A stretch of 64,000 nt of DNA from Albula goreensis (taxonomy: Eukaryota; Chordata; Actinopteri; Albuliformes; Albulidae), in the NCBI GenBank assembly GCA_022829145.1, contig CM040743.1, positions 23,410,646 through 23,474,645 on the forward strand, given 5' to 3'. Positions 24,080-36,339 of the stretch are shown one piece after another. A model generated the notes under the pieces. That model was not told where the DNA came from, searched no databases, and saw only the letters and a program-made list of their open reading frames with translations. Position numbers and translations under genes: made by a program. Numbering within the stretch: position 1 is the first letter of the stretch; each line of letters begins with the position of its first letter.

Positions 24080-24265
24080 AATGTATTCAAGAATGGGTTT
24101 TTTGGAACGGGGCATTTGGGAAAGTCTCTTGCTTCAAATCTTTGTAGTATTGTAGTTGTGCCCTCGAGCAAGCCATATAAATTGAATTGTTGCTGTAAAT
24201 ATTCTGTATAAATGGACAATATTGAAGGAAATATAATGTGCCCTGAACAAGCAAATAAATAATTT
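24080..24265 (+). mobile_element. tRNA-derived SINE remnant (plus strand)
   Basis: Same family as the copy at 20640-20835. It has a B-box-like GCTTCAAATCTT at 24131-24142 and then a body reading GTAGTTGTGCCCTCGAGCAA (24152-24171), GAATTGTTGCTGTAAATATT and CTGTATAAATGGACAATATT, ending near 24265. The tRNA head is eroded and the tail GGATAAGAGC-type segment is only weakly preserved. The open frames called across it on the minus strand (up to 176 codons) are shadows. Confidence 0.55.
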
Positions 24266-24650
24266 ACTGTAGCTGCAGGGAAAATGTTTAGCTGGTAATG
24301 GTAAGCACGCACTGAGTCGATGGCTTTTGCCCGGTTGGTATGGAGGTCTACCAAACAATTTGCATAGGATTTATTTCTACATAGTAGATGGTAATTAAGG
24401 GAAAAAAAAATAAAAAGCTTCATGGCAGGTAGTTTCGTGTTCCTTATGAGATCGCATTGGCGCAGCTGTGCGCAGCATTCAAGCACCTGTATTCCTCTCT
24501 GCTTTCCTAGTTGAAGTGCTGGAAGGAAATTAAATGCCTCTCGCAGGGCTTTGTGTTTCTGCACGGCACTGTGTCTTTACCCCAGAGAACATGTGCCCCA
24601 TTGACGGCACCATTCAACCACTCCGAATCTGGGCCTGGAAACTATTAATA

Positions 24651-24860
24651 TCATTTACAGTGCAGGAGGAGCCCTGTGAATGCCACAAAGAGATAATGCA
24701 GAGCAATTAGTTTTCCACTCTTTTGAATCGAGGGCTCGGATAGGTAAGTGTATATGATTAACTTGTACTCGCTGTCCCATGGGTGGGGCTGGTGACCATG
24801 TGTCCCTGATGCCTGGTAGTGACAGATACCTCCCATGGTACCACAGCTGAGCACATGAGC
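24651..24860. promoter_or_regulatory. candidate conserved non-coding block in stt3b intron 1
   Basis: Non-repetitive, complex sequence with homeodomain/GATA-like words (AGATAATGCAGAGCAATTAG at 24691-24710, GATTAACTTG at about 24757). It contrasts with the low-complexity surroundings. This is judged by eye only, so it is a suggestion rather than a demonstrated element. Confidence 0.2.
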
Positions 24861-26929
24861 TGAGCTGGCAGGAAGGAGCTTAGAGAGGAGAAGAGCTCCA
24901 GGAGAAATATGATAAAGAGCACCGCTTGCATACACAATGCACACGAGTGTATTACACACAGCAGCCTCCATCACCACTAGAGGCCTTTATCTTTTCATGT
25001 TGTTGTTTTTTTCTTCTTTGTCCTCTTTCATTCAATTTCCTGCTCAGTTTCTGTGACTTTAAAAATTATGAATATGAATAATGTCAAGGGGCTTGCAAAA
25101 AAAATTTCCCTGCTGGGCATAAAAAACATATAAAGCTCATGTGCAAGGCCTCCATCAATTTCCTGCAAACCTCTCATCACTTTGAATTGCTAAAAAGAGG
25201 GGGAGGGGGCATAGACTGAGTGGTTTGAACTGCTTGTGCTGAATTGGCAATCGCTGATTCATCTTTTCCCCCCCAAGGTTAATTATGTATACCTCTCAAT
25301 TGCTACTGAGAGTCCTTGTAACAAGATGCTGTCTAACAAGCATCCCATACCCCCCTCACCACCACCACCCCCCTCCAATCCCCAAAAGAAGCATCTCCAG
25401 CATCTCCAGTCAGTAGCCTGGAGGTCTCGTGCTGGGCGGTGGTAGCGGCAGACGTTGGAGTGTCGGAGCATTTATTGTGATCGATTGCTCGCCGCAGAAT
25501 TCCCGGTGGTTCTTTCACCGTGGTGATCCTTGGAACAAAAGCGTTGTTTTTTCTTTATATATTTTTGTAATCCAAAGCCAGATGACACAGAGAGGAATTG
25601 TGGTGCAGAGTTTATTGTTGTACCATAAACCTGTAGCACTGGAAATGGCCCAGAGCTCCCCTCACTCTATCAAACCCCCCGCTATCCTTCCCACCCTCCC
25701 CCCACTCCTCCCCTGGTATTGCAGCGTGAGGTACCTTGTTCTGCCTGGTTCGAAAGCTCTCATTTCTTTTCTGATCTCCTGTTGCCTCACCGTGTTGAAC
25801 TTCACACTGCCTGCAGACACATTAGCGCAGCGGCGCTCCTCAGGCTTCGGGGCTAAAATCGCAGTCAGTCATTACGCAGCCCCAGAGGTGACTTTTTCCG
25901 CCACCATGACCGTTCCCCAATTATCAGGCCATGCACCGTAATGATATGCCGCATGTCGCCGTACATAATGTAGTACATGTCACTGCAAGGCACAATGCAC
26001 ATCTGAATGAACACGCATATCAGTGATCTGCTGCTTCCTGATCATAGGTAAAAATAACAGCGTAAACCTGTGAACCACACGTTAAATATAAACTTCCTTT
26101 TGCAGATACTGTGAAGATAAAAAAAAGTGACAGGCTATGACCACAAGATTTAGATATAACAGCAATTTCCTCTCGTGTCAGTGCGGCCATTTTTAACTAA
26201 ATCGTATTTATGTTTGGGTCGCTCACGTGATACCATTTGCTGGCCACAATCCCATCAGTAATCTGGATTGATAAATTGTCACTAACCCTCATCTTTAGCA
26301 CTTCTTAGTCTTTCAGAGAAGGAGACTAATTGTATGTCATGAGTGCTCATGATCTCCCCCACCCATATTCTTCCAATTTGCATGTGCAGACAATGGCAGG
26401 CAGGGGGAAGCATTCTGCTGTCTTGTTTCATTTTGCATTGGATTTGACATCCAAAGGACATGTACTATCTTGGACTTTACAGACAGCCATGTCATTGAGA
26501 CAGTAAATGGGTCCATGAATAGAAAAGTGTCCTGTTGTAGCAGCCCTTCACATGCAGTATTGAACAGAATAGTTGTGGGATCACATAACAGCAGAGGAAA
26601 ATGAGAGGAAGAAAGACCTTGGAAAAATCGATGAGCCAAAAATGCTTTTGAGTGCACTAATTGTTTTTCTTTGTAAATGAATGGGAATTCCAGTGTGGGT
26701 TGCTTTTTTTTTGTGCAGAATTGAAATTTTTTAAGGCCATATGCTACTTGGTGCAGAGCTGTTTGAAAAAGATAAACGGCTTAATTTGTTTTATGGCTGT
26801 ACAGTTCAAGCTTTGCACGATCTGTAAGTGTATAGGATAAAAAGAAAATGTTTGCTTCACTCTTTGAACATTAACACCACCAATTGAATCGGAAACACTT
26901 GACGCTCAGCGGTAGTAACAGGCTTGCAC

Positions 26930-27560
26930 TACAAATGGCAGGCGAGATAAGGCTTTGGGCCTGAGAGAGGGTGGCAGGGAGGGGGGCTGAGGCGGTATGG
27001 CCGTCTCTCTCCCGCCTGCTCTGTGGGTAGGTAGCTGGCACGCGGAGCACAGTCGGCTCGTCGCTTGGCACCTCACGCCTCGCTGCCGGGAGAATGGCAG
27101 AGTCAGCGGAAGCCCTGCTCCATTGTTCCCTCGGGAGTCTCCCGGAGCTGAAACGCAGCGACACAGCGCTCCTGCAGTGGCGGACGCAAACCAGCTACCC
27201 TTTGCACAGTCGCTGTCAGGAGGGGGGTGGGGTAGTGGTGGTGGGGTGGTGCTGTTTTTCAGGCGGTTTCATCGTCCGCCTGAGCATTTCTGTGCCCCAT
27301 GCAGCTTCAATTTAGAGCTGCCAGTGTCCTGAGTCACAGAGCAGTGACAGAGGCCTAGTGCTGCGGAGGGAGGAGGAGGAGGAGGAATGGCATCAGCGGC
27401 CAGGTGTCTGAGGATGTCCGTCGGAAACGGAGCGTCACGCCGGAATGCCAGGCCCGTCGAGGGATGTCCCTCGTCACAGGACATCAGTGACAGCCAGACT
27501 GAGGCGGGGAGATGGGAGCAGGGACAGAGAGAGAGAGAAAAGAAGCTAGAGAGACGTCTC
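26930..27560. promoter_or_regulatory. GC/CpG-rich patch inside stt3b intron 1
   Basis: The sequence abruptly becomes GC-rich with many CpG (for example GTCCGTCGGAAACGGAGCGT at 27416-27435, and CGTCGCTTGGCACCTCACGC at about 27058), with a (GGA)n run at 27369-27386. It falls back to AT-rich DNA after about 27900. The open frames on both strands lack any recognisable protein. It could be an internal CpG island acting as an alternative or non-coding RNA promoter, an enhancer, or an unrecognised GC-rich repeat. Confidence 0.3.
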
Positions 27561-30500
27561 TGAGAGTGACAGCAGCAGTGGATTGGCGTTCAGCGACTGC
27601 TGGAGGGAGAGAGGGCCTGTCAGACTCCACGCTTGTCAAGCCCTGTGGAGTGACGGGTACTCGGGCACAGGGCCACTGAGGGGAACTTTTGGATCAGAGG
27701 TGAAGGGGGGTTGTACAGGGGACAATGTTTGCTGCTGTCTGCCCCTTGAGAAAGAGGCGGGAGTGAAGCTCACAGACAGTTTCTGAAATACCCCATACAC
27801 CGTGGCGGAGAGATCAGTCAAGGTCCTTGACAGGCCCATTTCAAGGCCATGCCTGCAGATACCATCAGGCCCCAGTGGGCATCATTCCCCCTGTGTGACT
27901 TATACAGGGTAAATCAATGTTGACTCTTTCATTTCTATGTGTACTTGGTTTGTGATCTTTCTAAATTAGCCAGACGCTTCCCACTGCCCTAGCATTCCGC
28001 ATGTAAGCAGATCATTTCCCTGTCTGCAACCTCTTTAACTGCGGTTTATGACCAATAAGTGTTTAACAGACTTAATAAACCCTGAAGAATTTGAGTCAAC
28101 ATTCCTCTAAACGTGATTCCTGAGCCATATTCCAGGTATGATGAATTATTTAAACCCCTATTTGTCATAAATACATTGTTTTTTTTTATTGATGAATTTC
28201 TATTTATACAGGGTTTTGATAGTATAATTGCAGTGTAAATGCACACATGACTGTATGGAAAATGTGGAATTGTTGCTACTGGTGTTCCACAGAATGGAAG
28301 AGGAATGTTGCAGCATTCAAACCTGGTGACAGTGCTGGCTCCACTTTCATAGATTTTCACCAGACCCTGCCAGTTTTAACTAATGCAGCGAGTGATGATT
28401 CAACTGCCATATGTAGGAGCTGAAAGACCGTTGGCTTTCCCTCAGTCATCTTTGCATTATACACAGAAAATTGAAATGAAGTGCAGAAAAAAAATCCCTA
28501 GTGTTTCCAAGACGCAGGTTATCACGACTGTGATTCTTTCCCTTCATTAGCATCAACTTCAAGCTGATGTGTGGATATTCTCAGCTCCCAGAGCTTTCTC
28601 CTTTCTGTTGCTTTGGCAGGCAGGCTTAACCAACCACATGAGATTTTCAAGTATGGGATATGGGTGTTTATTATTCTGTATTGATGCAGTGAGTGGGCAG
28701 CTATTGTGCTGCACCTTTGATTGGCTCAGATTAGTAGGAAATGTCGATATTAACCTTCTGCAGTTTAAAAAAAAAAAAAAAAAACAAAGATGAAACTGCC
28801 TCAGATTTTCTAAACCACTTGGACACTGAAGCCTATTCTGGATAAGGCTCGACAAAAAGGAATACAGAGTTTTTGTGATATTATATTCTTGTGTTATTTT
28901 GCATTCAATACTTTCTATTTCATCGCCAAACTAACCAGATTTTATTTGCTGCATTGTCCTTCACATGTAATGACCCATATGACTCACATTGTGTGAAGTA
29001 ACCAGGGTCGTACACCATATTGATTGGTTGCCTAAAAAATAAATTTGGGCAAAAATATTCATCTTGGTTCTATGTATTCTCTATAAATTGTATTTTCAAA
29101 ACTATGACTCATTGGACCTCATTTGGTACTATTGGTAATAATAAGGATCAGGAGAATCCAAAACAACAACCAGTGACTGCCAATAAACAGTTGGATACCA
29201 AAAGTATAAACATTTACACGCATTATATCGGTAATCATGTACTTGCATGTTTTAACAAGCTCATCATTTCCAGTTAATTTATTAAAGAATTGATCATCTC
29301 TGGAGGAAAATGGAGTTTATATGTTTCACTCTGCACATCCTTATTTCAGAAAGTCATTGATTGCATGCAATAGGCATGTTGGGCTTCACTTCCTAAATCC
29401 TTAGACCAGGATCTGTTTATAAGGCAACTGTGCATTGCCTTAATACCCATACATGTTTATTTTTAAAATGTTTGTGTCATAGCTAATACACCAGATTCCT
29501 GAAGATTGTGCAATAGCCTTTTATTTTATCACATAGTGCATGGCTGACCTAGCTTTCCTAAAATTGATATTGGTGACAGACTACTGTGTGGTTAAAAGAC
29601 ACACTCTAACATTTGTTGTACACAACTTTTTTGTCCCAGCCTCCAGTTTCTAAGACCTTTCACATCAGTAATGGGAAGTGGTTTTGATGAAAAATTTTTC
29701 ATTCGTCATTTGGTATGTTTCACTTTTTCCTTTTTAAAGTAAGCACATATTTTCATGTGAGTGTAACCAAAAACAGCACTAATGTATCCCATGTCAGACT
29801 TCATAACAAACCAGAATATAAATTGCCAGCAAACATTGTTCCTACTTTGAAATTGTTTTAAACAGGCAGTTCCGTTTGGATAAACAAGCACAGATTGAGA
29901 AGTAGAAGATTGCTACTTTCTTGCTGTTTGAGGTCACTGAAAGAATTCTGTGTATTTCATATCCCTTTTAAGCACGTAATTTCTTTGCAACATTTATAAC
30001 GATTGCCTTTCGAGCAAAAACATGATCTTAGCTACGCTTTTCTCACTGAGGAGTTGAAACTTACCTGGCTCTTTCCCGGTTCCATGTGGCTTTCCACCAC
30101 TTTAGTCATGCTGAAGCACCTCAGCTCATCTCACCTGCATTAATAGTTGTGGCCTACTTGCAGAAAAGCTGTGGGCAGAGTCAGCACGCCATGTAACCTA
30201 ACTGCTTTTGTTTGTGTCGGCACCAAGTAACAACGAGAGTTATGGAAGGAGCAGCATGCTGATACCAGCAAACGGCGAGAGGTAAATAGTAAAGTGTGAC
30301 ATTAAAAAGGTATGCATTATTCCCTAAGAAAACCACAGCCTTGTACTGCAGACTTGGGCCAGGATGTCATCTATATCTGGTCATTCAATTTTATGTACTG
30401 CACTAATGCTCTGGGAATGGATAAAATAATGAAAAAGAACAAAAAGAAACTATAGAACAAAAAAACTGGTATGTACTGTAGAGGTGTACATAACCTATTA

Positions 30501-31739
30501 AAGGGAATGGAAGTTCCCAACTCTTGTTAAATGATTTGAATGGACTTGATTTAAAACCACCCTACCAGTGCTGTAAATCAGGAACTACATGTATTGATTT
30601 CCTGTGCACCTCCTGGTGTTTTACCAGGATTCTGCCTGTTGATTGTAAATGTCTTCCCTTTGCAGGTCCGTGTCCAGTTTAACTTGGAATCAGTGCACAG
30701 TACACACACACTCACTGTACTCTCAGATTTATTGCTTAAAAGGGCCATTAAACACAGTCCTTGTTCTCATCCACACAGTTCTCTCACTGCCAAAATGGCA
30801 GAATGGCAGGTTTGTCACAGTGAAGAAGACATAGGGCATTTGAATACCTGAAGCCAACTCTTAAAAGTAGCTTGCTAGCCAACTAGATGAAACTTTTCTT
30901 GTGTCCTGGAATTGGTGGCAAAAAAGACCATCAGATTTTGCCAAGCCAGAGGTTTCTTAACTAAATGGAGGGAAACAACTCAAATGAACTTACTTTGTTA
31001 GTGTATTCCATTGTAACACAAGGATATAATCTTCACAAGTCTGAGCTGTGAGATGGGTTTGATAATAAAATCCACACTTACAACTTTTACTCAATCTTTC
31101 ACAAAATCATAGTCTAATACCTGCTTTTGCTGTTATTCCTCTCCAGTCTACCTTAAAGCCCTTTATTGCTATCCTTGAAATGCATCTTTGTGCCCATATC
31201 TGATACAGTAATCCCCTTTGGAAGATTATGGGATTCATGATAGAGGTTAGACACAGGGGTCCATGGGTTAAGAAATTTGTTGTATGGGTAGAATAGGAAG
31301 TTCTCCAAATGGCCTCAGCCTCATGTGTGACCTCAGGTTAAATCAAGTTTGTTTTTCTCCGGCTGTAAAATACATCTGTATTCTAAAAATGCATAGTCTA
31401 AAGAGATGCAGGACTTGGTTCTCATTCCTCCAGCTCTCTGAACATTATATCAGTGTTTCCTCTGAGATGCTCGTGCATGTGTGTGTTTGTGTGCAGGCTT
31501 ATGTGTGATGAAGTGGTGGAAGCTGGAAGGAGCAACAAAGTTGTGCATTCAATATATTATTATTATCACTTTAATGCTTTTTCTTCTCCTTTATGTGGGT
31601 GAGTAAGATGTGTGGCTCAAGTTTCAGTGTATAAGATTATCCCCCACCCCCCCTCCCCTTCGTCCCAGAGTATTCTCCTTCAGAGATACCTGAGGTACCT
31701 CCACATTCGGCCTTCATCTTTCCACCTCCTCCCACCTCC

Positions 31740-32330
31740 CCTGTCAAGTCTCAAAAATAGATCTTGGAAAATTAATAAATAAAATACATTTTCCGGCCCT
31801 GGCTTCAATTTAATTTGTCCTTGAGACCAGGAGCTCAGCGGGAGAAGAAGCGATTTGCCTTCCAAATGCTAATCAATGTCCAATTTCATAATCCGCCTCG
31901 TCCTCACTGATCCTTCTGTTCCATCCCACGCTGCCAGGAGACCTGACCCTTTTCATCTGCCCTCCTTTATTTATTTTTATTTTTCTTCTGCTGTGTGTAT
32001 GAGTTTGTGTTTTCAAACGCAAGTAGTTAAAATTTCATCATCCAGTTTCAGCTTAAAGCTTCTTTTTGTGATTTGGAAACGTAACTAAGGGCTGCTGGAA
32101 AGTTAATCGGCACACAAGCTGGCATACTTTGACAGCTGGTGATTGACATGCTTCTAAATTGGTAAGATTGAAGTAACTGACACCTGATTTGTGGAATATT
32201 CCCTCTTTCATCTCTGTACCCCCTCATGTTTAGTAGAGGCGTGAAGCTGAGCATTTCCCTGTCAAGACTGCTGCGGTGCTGGTTCACAGCATGAATGAAC
32301 AATGAAATGTCACTAACGTCTTAATAAAAA
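31740..32330. promoter_or_regulatory. candidate conserved non-coding block in stt3b intron 1
   Basis: Long non-repetitive segment with clustered AT-rich factor-like words (GGAAAATTAATAAATAAAAT, TTCAATTTAATTTGTCC, AAATGCTAATCAATGTCCAA, AAAGTTAATCGGCACAC) embedded in complex sequence. The texture is that of vertebrate conserved enhancers. No conservation data are available here. Confidence 0.22.
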
Positions 32331-33824
32331 TATGAGGTTTTTTCCGAAGTTGTGGTAAAAGGCAATGCGCAGTCAGTGTGTTTATGCAAACTCCCTATTT
32401 CACCCCACCCTGATCCATTCTTGCCTCATGCTTGATAATTCCCATCCTTCTTGTTTTAGGCATTGAAAATTGCTGTGATCCCCATTGACTGTGCTGTACT
32501 AACTTCAATGGTGGTTTTGGTTATTAGCGTGTTTGCATTCTACCGCTGCTGGATATAAAGGCAACACCGAATCACATCATGTCTGGCAGAAGCAGAGCAT
32601 CCTATATGGAAATGCGGGATTGATTGCAATGGGAGCGTTGTTTTGTCACACTGAATGAATACATCACAACATCCACAGATGGTTCACTGGGACAGCTGGA
32701 CAATGTGGGAGGCTGGGAGCTCGGTCAGTGTGTCCTACTTTGGGGCCCTCTGTGCTGCCCCCAACCGTTCTGGTGTCTCAATGTCCTCCTCACATGCAGT
32801 GGGGCCCGAACATCTGCAGCAGTTCTGCTGTCAAACTAGTCTTGACTCCCCCCACCCCCAAAAAAAAAAAACACCTGACTGGTGTTTAGGAGCAGCACCA
32901 GACCCACTTCTGTGTCCCGTCCTCCAGCTTTGCACCTGGAATTTCTGAGAAATATTTCTGCCGGCAAAAAAGCCGTAAGCTGTTTGTATTCTTCTTTTTT
33001 CCGTTTCGAGAGATTTTTCTTTTTCACGTCTTCCACAGTTAAAAAATAATGTGATGCTCTTAAAAGGGAGTGCGTATCCACGGAGGGAAAGAGCTCACAA
33101 TGTGTCTTCGTAGAGATTAGAATGACTCATTGTGTGAGAGGAAATAAAGAGCCATTATATTGTGATATTTTCCATTGTGGAGTCTTCAACCTGTAACCTG
33201 TAGCATTTGTAAGGGCCGGTTTCCAGCTGGCTCTTCCAGGAACACAGGCAGCTTTCACGACCCCTTCTTTGACTGCATTCTGTTGGGACTGTGGTCGGTA
33301 CCTGGCTTTTAAGAGCTGCAGGGTGCTGAAGAGCACACACACAGATGCCCTGCCCCTGGACCTAGAGCAGAGGCTGGCTGGCATCCCAGAGCCCAACTTG
33401 TCACCAACTGTTCCTTCAAATGCAAAGAAAGGATAGTGAGAAGCAGAACCCTGTGGGCCTTGGACTTTATAATAACTCCATATACTCTGGATGGAAAATA
33501 AACCCCGGTCCTTCAAAACCATTTCAAATCTCAGATCTGTTCTGAATCTGAGAATTTACAACTACCACAGGCTGCACTTCTTTTGTACTTGAGCAGAGGG
33601 GTCGTGTTGCTGGTCGAAGATGTGACAGCCATTTGAAATTTCCACCAGTTTTTACTTGTCTGTCTGAAGGTTTGAGATGGGGTTCTTTTCTGATGGTGCA
33701 GGTGGCCTTGACAGCTGCTTACAGCACAATTCCTTTTTTTTTAAGCTGCGACCAGCAGTGGTTGGTTGGTCATTTGGTCCACAAACATTGCCACAGTTTT
33801 CACCATAAAATTTGGCATGAGGGC

Positions 33825-33828
<4 letters not shown>

Positions 33829-33877
<49 letters not shown>
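33829..33877. repeat. (TG)n microsatellite
   Basis: A perfect TG run of 49 bases in stt3b intron 1. Confidence 0.97.
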
Positions 33878-33879
<2 letters not shown>

Positions 33880-34099
33880 GTGTGTATGTCACAGCTATTG
33901 CAATTTCACACTTGTTTCTTCTCTCTCTCTGTTTTCAGCCCAGCAGGTTGAATGGTCAGGAGTAGTTGAGTCTTATGGTCAGTCAAGTATGAAAGGCTCT
34001 TGGTCTGTCTAATTACCAACATGCTGTCCTGGAACAGTCCTTGGTTTTCTCCACATCATTCACCCAGAACAGAAAAATAACCATATTTTTTGATTGGTA

Positions 34100-34250
34100 T
34101 AGCCTCTTATCCAGGATGATTTTCTGAACGTTACGTGTTACAAATTTTTAGCTGAACACTCACTGGCATTATTCTTGTCAGGCGCAAGGGCACAACACCT
34201 GTGCCCTGCCCACAATGTCTGGGCAACCACACATCCTTCCATGCAGCTCC
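34100..34250 (-). mobile_element. tRNA-derived SINE remnant (minus strand)
   Basis: In the minus orientation this carries the same modules as the other SINEs: the tail complement CTCTTATCCAGGATGATTTT (34104-34123), a body complement CTGAACACTCACTGGCATTA, then CTTGTCAGGCGCAAGGGCAC (34173-34192) and AACACCTGTGCCCTGCCCAC. The fish family counterpart of these pieces is CTTATCCAGAGCGACTTACA and CTTGCTCAAGGGCACAACA. A central part is deleted and the tRNA head (towards 34250-34290) is unrecognisable. Confidence 0.5.
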
Positions 34251-36268
34251 ATGCTACTTCCCTGGGTGCGGCTAGGAGCCGTTGCATTCCATATAAGAGC
34301 ACTCCTCCCTCCATTTTCTTCATGCCCCCCTGAAGGGAGTGGAATCAGTAGAGGAGGGGAAAGCTTGTGATCTTTATCCATGCAGCTCAAGTTTTTATCT
34401 GAAAGGAAGTTGTGCCCTTCAAAGCACATTTCCTGTCAGTGGTTTGTGGTGCTTCTTAGGGAGATCAAAGAAAGCATGTTACCTCCACTTTGGAGTGAAC
34501 CATTTGCTACGATGATGGACCCTTCCATCATAAATCGTGGTTTGCTTTCATTTGGATATTCTAAGTCAATCAGGATGCTGAAGATACTCTCTCTGCATCT
34601 TAACACTTCAAAGAAACTGCTGGAAAATCCAGATCCTAAAAGACACCACAGTGATTCGTTTTTTCCCCTCAGAATGTAATTTAACAGGCATTTATTTATT
34701 GTGACCTTGAGATCACACTACCTAAGGGTGAACCGGCCAAAATAAATCTCAGCTTTTTCTTCTCACCCCCCACTCAGCTGAAAGATTGCCTTATCTGTTT
34801 TTTCAGGCTTTAAACTTTAACCAAGTTTAGGTGTCTCCTTAATTGTCATCTCACTTATGACAGTTTTTTTTTCCTCAAAGGTATTCTCTTTGCATGAAGG
34901 CAAATAAATTTATGAAAGCATATTATCGGGTCTGCTTCTGTCATTCCTGGCTTCGGAGATCTCTTCCGTTGCCTCAGCTGCTTCCCTTTTAGAGATGAAA
35001 ATGAGTGCCTGACATCTCATTAGACCCCTGATATCCTGCCATACACTGCAGTACACCCTCTAGAATGTGTGTGAATGTGTGTGTTTATGTGGGTGAGACA
35101 CTGACACAGCACAAGTGTCTGTCAAATCGTGAAATCTAGTTTCAGTCACACAGAGGCTCAATTGCGCTGCAGTCGGCCACTGATTACATTTAAGATAATG
35201 AATTGGAAGCTTGTCCCTTTTGTAGCCAACCACCCCATGTGGACACGCACAGTAATAAGCCACCACTCCCGTGTGGCGTTGGAACTGCCCTTCTTCTGTT
35301 TGCGGAACCGTTCAACTCCATCTGCTGCAACACCCTCCACAAAGGGTCGTCCGTATAGCGCCTGCAGTTGGGGTCTTACGCAGTGACTTTGTTTGTCTTC
35401 CATTTCGCTGCATGCTGCTGCGACACAAGATGAAGATGAAAAGGCATTTGAATGGCCAGCATTGCTCAGGCACAAGGATAAAAGGGCTCTGAAATGAAAT
35501 TCAGTATGCCTCTAGCTCTTAGGCTTCAGTTTTTGAGGTTGCCTTACATTTGTATTATTACAGTGAGCATTTTAGTTATGGATTACGGTCAATCCCAACT
35601 AATACATGCCAGAGGCCAATCCTTGAGGGGTCTTTTGAGGTCTCTAGTTTATACCCTCCCTCCAACCCCCTCCCCCTTGTTTTTTTTTCCTGTTTTCATA
35701 ATTGATCTTCACCTTATGACCTGTCCAAGAAATATGCCTAATTGCAAGTCTCATAATTTGTCAAGAACTGGAATTGCAACTTCTCCCCCTGATTTGTAGA
35801 CAAAGCAAAAACAAAGATGTTTATCTATACAATTACCCAATACCAATAAAAGTCATCTTATTAGCGAATTTATAAAAATGATATTTGTACACAAAAAATC
35901 AGTATTTGAGCAAGAGGGAAAGATTAACCTCTAGTGATTGAGCATTGATTTAAAAACAACTGTCAAATGGCATGGCTTGACCTCCTTACTTGTCATTGGT
36001 TACTGCAATGTACATTACCACTGGAGGAAAAAGGCCTTCGTGTTGAGAAGTATATCTCCACAGGTCTCAAAGGTCACCATCCACCTTTTATTAAGAATTC
36101 CTGATCTGAATAAAGGAGTGTAATATGTGGCCTGGGGCTTTCAGCAGCCAGAAGGTGGAATATTGGTTGGTATTGTTTAACCACACCTGCCCACTGTATC
36201 CTTGCATTGAATTTAGAACTGGGGCTTGTGTAGGGCATGGGCCTTCAAGTATTCTTGTTAACAGTTTG

Positions 36269-36339
36269 CACACTGATATCATTGTTAGAGGCCCACACAC
36301 GGATGGTAGTTTTTGATATCCACACTGATGTCATTGTTA
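36269..36339. repeat. short imperfect tandem duplication
   Basis: CACACTGATATCATTGTTA at 36269-36287 recurs as CACACTGATGTCATTGTTA at 36321-36339 (18 of 19 identical, period 52). A third partial CTACACTGATTCTC follows at about 36348. It is a small local duplication of no evident function. Confidence 0.7.

Noticed and set aside
24034-24564. Longest minus-strand open frame (176 codons)
   Set aside because: It runs through the reverse complement of a SINE remnant, shows no domain or signal-anchor organisation, and has no coding neighbours; chance open frame.
25429-25941. 170-codon open frame on the + strand inside stt3b intron 1
   Set aside because: Composition changes along its length, it has no recognisable motif, and there is no sign of a promoter or splice partners. 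Treated as chance in GC-moderate DNA.
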